64,000 nt of DNA, taken from NCBI GenBank assembly GCA_026705765.1, contig JAPPAB010000104.1:1-64000 (forward strand). Direction: 5' to 3'. Origin of the DNA: Gemmatimonadota bacterium (GTDB lineage Bacteria; Latescibacterota; UBA2968). A model generated the notes under the pieces. The model made no database searches and had not been told where the DNA came from. It worked only from the letters and a program-made list of their open reading frames with translations. The position numbers and the translations under genes are program-made. The stretch's first letter is position 1. Each line of letters begins with the position of its first letter. Shown here in pieces: positions 8,565-16,935 of this stretch.

Positions 8565-10013
8565 ATGAACATCATTCTCTTAATCATCGACACCATGCGC
8601 TACGACTATATCGGCACCAACGGCAATGACTGGATCGAAACACCCAACCTCGACCGCCTATCCTCACAATCCTGGTGTTTCGACCGTGCCTTCGCAGCGA
8701 GCTTTCCCACCATCCCCTATCGCACCGACGTCATGACCGGCAAATACGGCAGTCCCTTTCACGCCTGGAAACCACTGCCCTTCAACACCAACGCACTGCC
8801 GTATGTCCTCGGCAAAGCAGGCTACGCGACGCAACTCCTGCACGACACCCCCCACCTCGTCAACGGAGGTCACGCCTTCGATTATCCCTTTCACACCTGG
8901 ACCTTCATTCGCGGTGCCGAAGTTGACCGCGCCTGGATAAATGACGAAGCCAAATGGCCCAGCAACTGGGCAAAAGACCCGCTCTTTGACATCCTCGAAG
9001 ACGAACTCCCAATACCAACCATTCAATATGCCCGCAGCAACAGAGGCCGTGACAACTTAGACGACTGGAACTGCGCCAAACTCTTCAACACCGCCGCCGA
9101 GTTTCTTCGCGACAATAAAAACCGGGAAAATTTCTTCCTCTGGATCGACTGCTTCGACCCCCACGAACCCTGGGACGTACCCCCCGAATTCATGCTCAAA
9201 TACGACAAAACGCCTGGTTATGATGGGCGCCTCGATCCTCGCATATTCAAGGGCGGAACACAAGCCCGCAGCAATCCCAACCTGCCCGACGAAGCCAGAG
9301 CACGCATCAAAGCCAGTTATGCAGCCAAAGTCACCTGGATGGACCACTGCTTTGGCCGCTTCCTCGAAGCCTTTGAAGCCACGGGTCTGTCCAAAAACAC
9401 CGCCATCCTCGTCGCAGGCGATCACGGCACCAACGTCGGTGAACGCGGCAGATTTGGCAAAGGCGCACCCGTTCGCGAACAAGAAATACACATCCCACTT
9501 TTCATCAAAACACCCGAAGGCGACACAGGTCGCAGTTCTGCCATCTTTCAACCACAAGATTTCTTCGCCACCATCGCCAACCTATCAGACGCACCTGTTC
9601 CCGACAATATCGAAAGTTACGACATCCTCAAAGCTGCACGCAATAACAGCATGGGCCACCGCGAAATCGCCCTATCAGGCGTGGCGCGCAGCAAAGCGAT
9701 GCGACATCTTCAACGCGGCTACTTTACTGTCTTCGACCAGGAAGGCTATCTCGAATGGCATCCCAACCCCGAAGACAGCATCCTCACGCCCTACGGCTCT
9801 CTGGCCAATATCGCGTCTGAAAATCCTGATCGCGTTCAAGACCTTCACACCTCAGGCATCGCCGAACTCAAACACCGCAATGCCGACCCCATCTTCATCG
9901 ACTGGCTCAAAAATGGCGCACCCGGCAATGTACCCGAATGCAATCTCTTCGACGGCTACCCTGGCCCTGAAGGCTTTGAAATGTATTCCTCCAATATCTA
10001 CAAAGGCACTTAA
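8565..10013 (+). CDS. Sulfatase-like hydrolase with Thr in place of the formylglycine Cys
   Basis: A 482-residue alkaline-phosphatase-superfamily hydrolase: N-terminal metal site IIDTMRYDY, TPNLDRL, and late metal site VAGDHGTNVGERGRFGKG. In sulfatases the nucleophile is formylglycine made from the Cys (or Ser) of C/S-x-P-x-R. Here the aligned residues 49-53 read TIPYR, so the usual precursor is missing. Thr is the nucleophile in related phosphodiesterases, so a phospho- or phosphonoester substrate is possible. An in-frame ATG at 8475 would add 30 residues, but GGAG at 8553 and the sulfatase N-terminus support 8565. Codons are unusually C-rich. Confidence 0.8.
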   Translation: MNIILLIIDTMRYDYIGTNGNDWIETPNLDRLSSQSWCFDRAFAASFPTIPYRTDVMTGKYGSPFHAWKPLPFNTNALPYVLGKAGYATQLLHDTPHLVNGGHAFDYPFHTWTFIRGAEVDRAWINDEAKWPSNWAKDPLFDILEDELPIPTIQYARSNRGRDNLDDWNCAKLFNTAAEFLRDNKNRENFFLWIDCFDPHEPWDVPPEFMLKYDKTPGYDGRLDPRIFKGGTQARSNPNLPDEARARIKASYAAKVTWMDHCFGRFLEAFEATGLSKNTAILVAGDHGTNVGERGRFGKGAPVREQEIHIPLFIKTPEGDTGRSSAIFQPQDFFATIANLSDAPVPDNIESYDILKAARNNSMGHREIALSGVARSKAMRHLQRGYFTVFDQEGYLEWHPNPEDSILTPYGSLANIASENPDRVQDLHTSGIAELKHRNADPIFIDWLKNGAPGNVPECNLFDGYPGPEGFEMYSSNIYKGT

Positions 10014-10033
10014 CTTCGTCCAGGGAGGCACTT

Positions 10034-11170
10034 ATGGCCGGAAACCCAAACAAAGCAGATTATAAAATCACCCCCAAAAACCCACCGAACGATGGGATTC
10101 TCTTTGTCGATCACGCCCCGGCAAGAAGAGGTGGAAATCTCGGGCACGCACTGGTGGAGTATGAGGACGGGAAGATCCTCGCCTTCTATCCGAACTGCTC
10201 CGCCGAAAGCCACAACCCGAAGAAGTCTGACAAGGGCCACTCGGCTAGAGGCTGGATGGAATACAAGCGATCGGAAGACGGCGGCGAGACCTGGAGCGAT
10301 CGGAACGTGGTCGCCTATTCGAAAAACTTGTTCGACACCGGACAGAGCGGGAAGACCAGCAAGAAATTGTCCGCCTTCGCCGAGAAGGCAATTCGAACGG
10401 ACAAGGGTGAAATCGTCCTCTTTTTCCTTGTGTGTGACATCACGACCAATGTCATTTGGAGGCAATTTCAGGTGCCGACATACATCAGCAGTCCGGATGG
10501 AGGGTACACATGGAGTGAGCCATCTGCACTGTGCGACAGTCGGGGCAGGCTCTACGATGCAAAGTATCACAACGGAGAGATACTCGCGCTCCACTTCAGG
10601 AACGACAACGAGATCAATTTCCTGGGCAACAAGCCCGAGCATGTGTACGAGTTGCATGTGAGCAGCGACGGCGGCCAGACCTTCGAGAAGCGCAGCGAGC
10701 TTCCCTTCGACACCATCGGAAAATCGTACGGAACCATGGGGATACGCGATAACGGAAGCATCATTGTTTACATATACAACAGCAAGGCTGAGCACACGAT
10801 GGACTATGTGGTGAGCAACGACGGCGGCCGGACTTGGTCAGAACCGAAGATCGCACACTTTAAAAAGAAGATCCGAAATCCTCAGATGGCTGTGCTAAAC
10901 GGCTGTTATTTTATGCACGGACGCAGTGCATTTTTGCAGGGTAAGAAAGAGGAAAAAGGTCACTTTGTTCTATATGCTTCACGAGATGGCTTTGCCTGGG
11001 ATGGCGGCATCTACTTGAGGATGCGCGAGAAGGGAATCGCAGCATATTCGAACAGCATCGTGGTCGGATCGCTGAATCCACACAAGCGGAATCGGCTGCT
11101 ACTGCAGGCGTCGCATGCGTATGAACAGCACTTGACGAACGTGTATCACTGGTGGATCGACACGCCATAG
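10034..11170 (+). CDS. Sialidase/BNR-repeat exo-glycosidase-like protein
   Basis: A 378-residue six-bladed-propeller protein with clear Asp-box repeats (S-x-DGG-x-TW: SEDGGETWSD, SPDGGYTWSE, SSDGGQTFEK, SNDGGRTWSE) spaced by about 60 residues, as in exo-alpha-sialidases and related BNR proteins. An early GGNLGHALVEYEDGKILAFYPN segment may carry the catalytic Asp or Arg region. No signal peptide is visible. GGGAGG precedes the ATG, 20 bases after the sulfatase stop, so the two genes are likely one transcript. Removing sulfate-like esters before exo-glycosidase attack is a plausible joint role. Confidence 0.75.
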   Translation: MAGNPNKADYKITPKNPPNDGILFVDHAPARRGGNLGHALVEYEDGKILAFYPNCSAESHNPKKSDKGHSARGWMEYKRSEDGGETWSDRNVVAYSKNLFDTGQSGKTSKKLSAFAEKAIRTDKGEIVLFFLVCDITTNVIWRQFQVPTYISSPDGGYTWSEPSALCDSRGRLYDAKYHNGEILALHFRNDNEINFLGNKPEHVYELHVSSDGGQTFEKRSELPFDTIGKSYGTMGIRDNGSIIVYIYNSKAEHTMDYVVSNDGGRTWSEPKIAHFKKKIRNPQMAVLNGCYFMHGRSAFLQGKKEEKGHFVLYASRDGFAWDGGIYLRMREKGIAAYSNSIVVGSLNPHKRNRLLLQASHAYEQHLTNVYHWWIDTP

Positions 11171-11197
11171 AAATGATTGGGGAGATCGACAGGCACC

Positions 11198-11252
11198 AGC
11201 GGCTAACAGCACGATGCGGCATTGGCATATCCCCCAGGCGTTGATCCGACGA
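11198..11252 (+). other. attC-like half site
   Basis: The stretch begins CGGCTAACAGCACG, almost the same as the start of the hairpin at 24361 (CGGCTAACAACACG). It lies just after a stop codon and is followed by GCGTTGATCC about 30 bases on. It looks like one arm of an integron-type recombination site, but the opposite arm is not convincing. Confidence 0.2.
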
Positions 11253-11309
11253 TCATAGCCGAGTCATAAAAGTTGCTTTTTGTGTTTATTTTTTTAAGCT
11301 CAAAATTCT

Positions 11310-12539
11310 GTGAACCTTTGGCAGCTTTTTCGGTCTATTAGGCAAATGCCGCGGTCATTACCTACATCCCACACTGACCTCAACGATGCCACTGACGACC
11401 TGCTGGTGCAACGAGCAGGGTCCGGCGATATGGGTGCATTCAACATCCTTTCTGGCCGTTATATCCGTCTTATTTACGGAATTGGCTGGGCCATTACGGG
11501 ACGGAGAGAAGACGCCGACGATGTGGTGCAAGACACGTTCGTTTCTGCGTACAGCCGATTGTATAGCCTGAAGAACGGTAGGAAGTTTGCCCCCTGGATC
11601 AGTCAAATTGCCCGCAATACAGCACTTGATGTATTGGACAAGAGGAAGCGGCATCGCATAGACGAGAACTGGCTCAGAGAACGGGATCTGGTGAGTACTC
11701 CTGCCGAACAGTTGGACGAGTTTAATCGGTTGAATCACCTGTGGTTTGCGATAAACAAACTCCCAACGGACGACAAGATCACGGTGGTTCTCCACTATTT
11801 TGTCGGTCTTGATCAGCAGAGCGTTTCAAATACGTTAGGCGTTCCTCTGGGAACCGTCAAGAGTCGGCTCAATCGGGCACGAAGAAAACTGAAAGGAGAA
11901 ATGATCCAAATGAAAACAAAAAATTTCAACGCCTCAGGGCCAGAAGATGATTTCGGCCGATCGGGGTTAGGGGGAATGGAAGGCGATATTACATGGGAAC
12001 CGCTCCTGCGGGGTGATGGGTTAGAAGGTTGGTGCGAGACCGATGTGCCGTTGGCCAATTCCACGCCAGCAGAGCGAGGGATATCGTGGACTCGCAACGG
12101 CAATGCAGTCAGGGGGAAAGTGCCAGCCGAGAAGACAAGCCGAATTGTCCGGGGAGATGCGAATTGGCGCGACTACGAAATCTCAGCTCTATGCACGCTA
12201 ATTGAAGGACCGGATGTGCAAATACACTTCCGCGTTTCAGAGGAAGGACAAGCCTACTACATGCTCAATTTCCTCTATGGTTGGCAGGCCATCGCCATCA
12301 GCAAAATGGAACCTGGTGCTGGAGAAGTGGACAAGCTGAGTGTTGTCAACTTCCCTTTTGAAAAGGGTCGCGAGTACAATATTCTGATCGCAGCACGCGC
12401 GCAGTCGTTGACGAGTTACATCGACGGAAAGCTGGTTAATCAAGTAACGGACAACTCATACCGAAAGGGTGGAATAGCTCTGGGACTATGGTGGTCGTCC
12501 GTGAACTTCAGAGATCCCAGGATCAGACACATCCATTAA
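11310..12539 (+). CDS. ECF sigma factor fused to a DUF1080-like (3-keto-disaccharide hydrolase / LamG fold) domain
   Basis: A 409-residue fusion. Residues about 26-100 form sigma region 2 (DLLVQRAGSGDMGAFNIL, REDADDVVQDTFVSAYSRL), and about 135-195 form region 4 with a helix-turn-helix (QSVSNTLGVPLGTVKSRLNRARRKL). After a linker, about 225-405 matches the DUF1080 beta-sandwich (WEPLLRGDGLEGW, a GIALGLWW strand near the end). Domain-extended ECF factors are known from Planctomycetota, so the C-terminal part may sense a ligand such as a sugar. No anti-sigma gene is next to it. The start is uncertain: GTG 11310 lacks a good ribosome binding site, and ATG 11346 is an alternative. Confidence 0.8.
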   Translation: MNLWQLFRSIRQMPRSLPTSHTDLNDATDDLLVQRAGSGDMGAFNILSGRYIRLIYGIGWAITGRREDADDVVQDTFVSAYSRLYSLKNGRKFAPWISQIARNTALDVLDKRKRHRIDENWLRERDLVSTPAEQLDEFNRLNHLWFAINKLPTDDKITVVLHYFVGLDQQSVSNTLGVPLGTVKSRLNRARRKLKGEMIQMKTKNFNASGPEDDFGRSGLGGMEGDITWEPLLRGDGLEGWCETDVPLANSTPAERGISWTRNGNAVRGKVPAEKTSRIVRGDANWRDYEISALCTLIEGPDVQIHFRVSEEGQAYYMLNFLYGWQAIAISKMEPGAGEVDKLSVVNFPFEKGREYNILIAARAQSLTSYIDGKLVNQVTDNSYRKGGIALGLWWSSVNFRDPRIRHIH

Positions 12540-12576
12540 ATATTTCACTGAACCGATGTGTTGAGGAGACCCAAAC

Positions 12577-13338
12577 TTGAAGCAGTCCTTTTACGGAAGA
12601 ATCTACTCTCAAAGCTACGACCTGGAAGGAAGACGCGGCGATATGCTTCCGTTCTACCTGAACAAGTGGAAGAAAGCTGGAAGACCAGGCCCGGTCCTTG
12701 AACCGATGTGTGGAACAGGATATTTTCTAATCCCCTTTCTGGAAGCAGGAGCGGATATTGATGGGGTAGATGCTTCACCATATATGCTGGCTGAATGTCG
12801 TAAGAAATGCGCAGAGAAGGGCTTAGATCCCTCGCTGCATCAACAGTTGATTGAAGAGATCAACCTGTCGCGACAATATGGATTCATTTTCATCCCGGAC
12901 CGTTCATTTGGTCATCTCTATGAACGGGAAGCTGCTCAGAAATCGCTTCAGAAACTCTGGGACTATCTCTTGCCCGGTGGATGGTTTATTCTGGACCTCA
13001 AGACGCCACCTGAAGAAGGTGAGTTTGGAAAATCAGGCGAAACGGAAATTGAAATCGAAGACCGGCTTGATGGTTCGACTGTTTGGATTACTTCATTATG
13101 GTCTGAAAGAGACGGTGGACTTGTCATTCGCAACCTGACCAAATATGAAGTGTATGTGAATGGAGAGCTCACTACGACGGAACTATTCGACTATAATGAA
13201 CGGTTTTATGACATAGTTGAATTTGAAGAAATGCTGCGTAATACAGGATTTATGGATATACAGACGACGAAAGCTTACGGGGACACCGAACCATCGGAGC
13301 ATGATATCGTCGTTTTTTCCTGTCGTAAGCCTGAATAA
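12577..13338 (+). CDS. Class I SAM-dependent methyltransferase
   Basis: A 253-residue methyltransferase starting at TTG, supported by GAGGAG at 12563-12568. Motif I EPMCGTG is at residues 42-48, GVDASPYML ends strand 2, and LLPGGWFILDL is the motif III strand. The C-terminal FEEMLRNTGFMDI element is shared with its paralogs. It is the intact source of the deleted remnant at 271-384, which includes its ribosome binding site and start. Substrate unknown. Confidence 0.85.
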   Translation: MKQSFYGRIYSQSYDLEGRRGDMLPFYLNKWKKAGRPGPVLEPMCGTGYFLIPFLEAGADIDGVDASPYMLAECRKKCAEKGLDPSLHQQLIEEINLSRQYGFIFIPDRSFGHLYEREAAQKSLQKLWDYLLPGGWFILDLKTPPEEGEFGKSGETEIEIEDRLDGSTVWITSLWSERDGGLVIRNLTKYEVYVNGELTTTELFDYNERFYDIVEFEEMLRNTGFMDIQTTKAYGDTEPSEHDIVVFSCRKPE

Positions 13339-13455
13339 AAGCCCTGCCACATCAACCACCCCCATCGTTAGACGCAAGCGCTTCGAGACCAATAAGGTGT
13401 AGTCTCCCCTATCCCATCCGAAACATTCCATTTTATGACATCGTCGTATTATTGA

Positions 13456-13562
13456 GCAGGGGGTGAGAGCCAGTGGTGCTGGCCCCGAGGCTTCCAAACC
13501 GAGGGCTACGGGTATCCTGTGGGATATCCCGTATATGGGTTCGATCCCCACACCCTCTGCCA
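13456..13562 (+). tRNA. tRNA-like gene, class II shape, selC-like, anticodon unclear
   Basis: The ends pair as an acceptor stem (GCAGGGGG with CCCTCTGC, extendable to 10 bp), and the 3' end reads GCCA. A D-arm GCCAG-TGGTG-CTGGC, a T-arm TGGG-TTCGATC-CCCA and a very long variable arm (TACGGG...CCCGTA, about 11 bp with one bulge) are present. The short D-loop TGGT and the long acceptor and variable arms recall bacterial selenocysteine tRNA. However, the anticodon region (CCGAGG-CTTCCAAA-CCGAGG) pairs only with a tandem G-A mismatch and has an eight-base loop. It may be a divergent or decaying selC or allo-tRNA. It lies alone between two unrelated genes. Confidence 0.5.
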
Positions 13563-13616
13563 TGATTGACATCAGTGGCGAATTCATTCTATTCACCGAT
13601 ATAGAAAGGCAATTCC

Positions 13617-14429
13617 ATGACGACTGACGGACCACTGAACGAACAAGACCTTGAGCAACTCTCCACCCGAGGCTACGTCAAGGTGCGCGCCTTTACGGCC
13701 GAAGACGCCGCAGAGATGGAATCAACGATCTGGCGTCGGCTGGAGAGAGAGGGCGTATTGCGGGATGATCCTGCGACCTGGCGAAAATACCCGGGTGGAG
13801 TCAGCCGATCCGTGAGAAATTCTCGCATCTTTCGAGAAGCCATGACGGCAGAATTTGCAGCAGTGGTAGATCAGTTGCTCGGTCAGGGACAGTGGCGTCC
13901 CCCGAAAGATCGCGGCATTGTGCTGTACACCTTCCCCCAGCAGCGAGAAAGTTGGGACATCGCAACCGACTGGCACTGGCACGGAAACCCGCTTCGCAAT
14001 GTTGACCAACTCCGCGACATCTTCATTTTCTGCTTTCTGAGTAAGGTCGATCCGGAAGGCGGAGGCACGGTTCTGGTTGAGGGTTCACACCACGTTGTGT
14101 GCAAGTTCTACAACGAGCTCACCCCGCATCAGCTTGACCTGAAGGTCAAGCACATAAAGCAAAGGTTCTTTGCCTCTCACACCTGGCTGCGAAATCTAAC
14201 TCATAAAAGGGACTTCGAGGATCGCAGGCAACGATTCATGGAGAAACCCACCGACGTTTGGGGTCATCCTCTGCGTGTGGTGGAACTGACAGGAGATCCG
14301 GGTGAGGCGTATGTCACGAACATGTCGGCTCTGCACTCGAGGAGCTTCAACATCCTGGATCGACCGCGGTTCATGACGGCGAAGGGAATCAGCCAGAGCG
14401 ATGCGGAACACCACATAACACGACCGTGA
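13617..14429 (+). CDS. Phytanoyl-CoA dioxygenase-like protein with altered metal motif
   Basis: A 270-residue protein with the PhyH layout: N-terminal LSTRGYVKVRAFT, a double-stranded beta-helix core with GGGTVLVEGSHH, the distal His in MSALHSRSFN, and Arg in DRPRF, the expected 2-oxoglutarate anchor. The canonical HxD iron motif is replaced by WHWHGN at about residues 122-127, so iron binding may use HxH or be lost. The role is likely oxidation of a small molecule, but activity is uncertain. It starts 55 bases after the tRNA-like gene. Confidence 0.7.
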   Translation: MTTDGPLNEQDLEQLSTRGYVKVRAFTAEDAAEMESTIWRRLEREGVLRDDPATWRKYPGGVSRSVRNSRIFREAMTAEFAAVVDQLLGQGQWRPPKDRGIVLYTFPQQRESWDIATDWHWHGNPLRNVDQLRDIFIFCFLSKVDPEGGGTVLVEGSHHVVCKFYNELTPHQLDLKVKHIKQRFFASHTWLRNLTHKRDFEDRRQRFMEKPTDVWGHPLRVVELTGDPGEAYVTNMSALHSRSFNILDRPRFMTAKGISQSDAEHHITRP

Positions 14430-14455
14430 GCACACGGCGAGAACCTTATACGCAA
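14414..14455 (+). other. Possible short attC-like hairpin at a gene end
   Basis: CATAACACG...CCGTG-AGCA-CACGG...CCTTATACGC overlaps the stop of the PhyH gene. Its right side (TTATACGC-AAGC) resembles the 3' edge of the hairpin at 24361 (GTTATACGC-CAGC). It is short for a recombination site, so this is a weak call. Confidence 0.2.
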
Positions 14456-14537
14456 GCCGTGACTTTCACCACCTCGAAGGAGGCGACGCGTCCTGCGCCG
14501 TCCAAAAGAATTTCACTGAGACTTCTGGAGGTTCATC

Positions 14538-14909
14538 ATGCGGTTCACTGGCATTTGTATAATAACGCAGAATGTGGACAGATTGTGCGCTTTCTACAGA
14601 GAAATACTAAAACTTGAACCAGAAGAAGGAAATATATTTGAGATCATTCCAACGGAGGGTGCAGATTTGTCAATTTTCTCCTCAGAACGCACGGAGAAGA
14701 TGGCTCCTGGATGCCTGAAGGGAGTTGGATATGGTAGCTATACTATCGAGTTTGAGGTAGAAGACGTCGACCGGGAATTTGAGCATTTGAAGGCCCTGAA
14801 GGTTGAGATTGTTAAACCGCCTACAACCCAATCGTGGGGGCGCCGATCCGTTTGGTTTCGTGACCCGGATGGGAACATCGTCAATTTCTATGCCAATGTG
14901 AAGGTGTGA
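14538..14909 (+). CDS. VOC (glyoxalase/bleomycin-resistance fold) protein
   Basis: A 123-residue protein with two beta-alpha-beta-beta-beta modules: N-terminal ICIITQNVDRLCAFYREILKLEP, an EFEVEDVDREFEHLKAL strand-helix, and the C-terminal signature VWFRDPDGNIVNFYA that carries the metal-binding Glu or Asn position. Members include isomerases, dioxygenases and antibiotic-binding or modifying proteins. GGAGG precedes the ATG. The gene lies between the PhyH gene and a methyltransferase on the same strand. Substrate unknown. Confidence 0.8.
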   Translation: MRFTGICIITQNVDRLCAFYREILKLEPEEGNIFEIIPTEGADLSIFSSERTEKMAPGCLKGVGYGSYTIEFEVEDVDREFEHLKALKVEIVKPPTTQSWGRRSVWFRDPDGNIVNFYANVKV

Positions 14910-14965
14910 TTACTCCCAACGATAGATCAGTTGGGCTTCTTGGCGGTTTTCTCAAGGACAACGCA

Positions 14966-15772
14966 ATGCAGCAGCGCTACGACGAACGCGATCTATACAC
15001 CGGCCTGGCGTCCGTCCATTGGGCCACAATATCGGTCACCGATCCCCGTAGAGACCAGGAATTCTATCGTTCTATAATTGTGAAAAATTCAGGCAAAGCA
15101 CTCGAATTAGGGTGTGGCGCAGGCCGCTTGTTGATCGCCTATCTGCAGGATGGACTTGATGTTGAGGGCGTAGATATATCAGCAGATCAACTAACAGTGT
15201 GCCGCCAGGATGCAGAGCGTGTCGGAGTCGAACCGGTCCTTTATGAGCAATCTATGCAGACATTCGACGTTCCGCATAGCTACAGTACCATTTACATCCC
15301 CTGTGGGAGCTTCGAGTGTGTCATGGATCGCGCCGAGGCATTGGAGACATTGCGACGTTGTTTCACCCACCTGGAACCGAAAGGACAACTCGTATTCGCC
15401 TGTTCTCCGGGGAACCGGAACTACTACGGCAGTAAAGAAGAAGCGAAGACCTACCCAGGAGAATGGACATTGCGATCAAACAAGGCGCTTCCAGACGGCC
15501 GACGATTATTGGTATATCTACGAGACACGGGAGAGGACCCAGTTGAACAGATCCAGATGCAGGAACGCCGATACGAGGTCCACGACGGTGACCAGATTAT
15601 CGAGGAAGAGGTGCATGTGGGGCAGACGCGCTGGTATCATCGCAATGAGGTACTTTGGATGCTACAGCTAGCGGGATTCGCCGACGTGGAAGTGAAGGGT
15701 AACTTCTCGGACGCGCCCCTGAACGCTGAGCATAAGGACATGGTTTTCGTAGCCACGAAACCGGCTGATTAG
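14966..15772 (+). CDS. Class I SAM-dependent methyltransferase (DERDLYTG subgroup)
   Basis: A 268-residue methyltransferase. Motif I is ELGCGAG at residues 47-53, with GVDISADQL at strand 2 and the shared YIPCGSFECVM element. It is a close paralog of the protein at 26486: both begin DERDLYTGL, keep DPRRD, CRQ, VLYEQ and ALETLRRC, and end with GQTxWYHRNE plus a matching VFVATK tail. A GTG at 14906 would extend it by 20 residues, but AAGGA before 14966 and the paralog's start favour 14966. Its 3' end and downstream bases are duplicated at 18169-18227. Confidence 0.85.
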   Translation: MQQRYDERDLYTGLASVHWATISVTDPRRDQEFYRSIIVKNSGKALELGCGAGRLLIAYLQDGLDVEGVDISADQLTVCRQDAERVGVEPVLYEQSMQTFDVPHSYSTIYIPCGSFECVMDRAEALETLRRCFTHLEPKGQLVFACSPGNRNYYGSKEEAKTYPGEWTLRSNKALPDGRRLLVYLRDTGEDPVEQIQMQERRYEVHDGDQIIEEEVHVGQTRWYHRNEVLWMLQLAGFADVEVKGNFSDAPLNAEHKDMVFVATKPAD

Positions 15773-15865
15773 AATCCGCATTCGGCTAAACATTGGTGGG
15801 GATTCGAAATCCATTTGAGTAGCAAAACATAAAAAAACAGGTCTATTAGATAGGACAATGACATC

Positions 15866-16900
15866 ATGAACATACTCGTCATCGGTGGCACGCGCTTTAT
15901 CGGTGCCCATGCTGTCGCCAGGCTGGCTGAAGCCGGTCATACCGTCACCGTCTTCCACCGGGGGAAGCACAACGCCGATCTCGTTCCGGACAGCGTCGAG
16001 CATATTCACGGCAATCGACTGGACCTGGGCGACTTCCGTGAACAGTTCCTATCGCTGAAGGTGGATGTCCTCCTTGACACGATTGCCATGAACGAGCAAT
16101 TCGCGCAGACATTCACCGACACCATGCAGGATGTTGCGCCCAGAGTTGTCGTCCTCTCGAGCGGTGACGTCTATCACGCCTATGACATCATGAGAGGATA
16201 CGGAACAGGTCCGCTTCAGGAAGTCCCCATCCGCGAAGACGGTGACCTCCGAACGCGACTGTATCCCTACCGCGGCGAATCGCTTCGGTCTGACAACGAC
16301 CCGCACAAACACATGGATTTCTACGACAAGATCCCTGTAGAGCGAATACTTTCACAGGCGTTCGACACGACGATTCTCAGATTGCCTGCCGTTTATGGTC
16401 CCGGCGACCATCGTCCCTGGGGATACCTCAAGAAGATGCTCGACGGTCGGTCGGTGATTTTGCTGGGTGAAGAGAGCATGCACTGGCGCTTCATCCGCGG
16501 ATATATCGACGATGTCGCCGAGGCCATTGTCGCCGCGACAGTAAACGCCTCAGCTACCGGACGCATCTACAACGTGGGAGACGGAAATTACTGCACGGAG
16601 CGAGAATGGGTTGAATCGATTGCAAAGGCTGCGGGCTGGAAGGGCGAAATCCGAACGCTCCCCGAGGACAAGCTACCCGACCATCTCGGACAACTGGCGA
16701 ACCCCGCGCAAGATCTGATCTACGACGTCAGCAGGATCCGCGAAGAACTGGGCTGGGAACACAGGACGGATTTGAACGTGGGCATGAAGCGTACGGTTGA
16801 CTGGGCACGCGAGAACCCTCCAGAGGCATACGATCAGTCCATCTTCGACTATGACGCAGAAGATCGTGCTCTGGCAAGTGCTGTAAAAAAGGACAATTAA
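15866..16900 (+). CDS. NAD-dependent epimerase/dehydratase (extended SDR)
   Basis: A 344-residue Rossmann-fold protein starting with VIGGTRFIGAHAV (NAD(P)-binding GxxxxxG near residues 7-13). It continues with VVVLSSGDVYHAYD in the active-site region, a substrate-side RLPAVYGPGDHRPW element, and YIDDVAEAIVAA plus the YNVGDG segment typical of sugar-nucleotide epimerases and dehydratases. The substrate is likely a nucleotide sugar or other hydroxy compound. It lies after a methyltransferase by 93 bases and converges with an aldo/keto reductase gene. Confidence 0.8.
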   Translation: MNILVIGGTRFIGAHAVARLAEAGHTVTVFHRGKHNADLVPDSVEHIHGNRLDLGDFREQFLSLKVDVLLDTIAMNEQFAQTFTDTMQDVAPRVVVLSSGDVYHAYDIMRGYGTGPLQEVPIREDGDLRTRLYPYRGESLRSDNDPHKHMDFYDKIPVERILSQAFDTTILRLPAVYGPGDHRPWGYLKKMLDGRSVILLGEESMHWRFIRGYIDDVAEAIVAATVNASATGRIYNVGDGNYCTEREWVESIAKAAGWKGEIRTLPEDKLPDHLGQLANPAQDLIYDVSRIREELGWEHRTDLNVGMKRTVDWARENPPEAYDQSIFDYDAEDRALASAVKKDN

Positions 16901-16935
16901 CGCAATGGGACGTGCTTTTGGAATTTCTCATGTGG

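Noticed and set aside
13365-13385. GTTAGACGCAAGCG as an integron right-edge box
   Set aside because: No matching left edge lies within the 31 bases after the methyltransferase stop.
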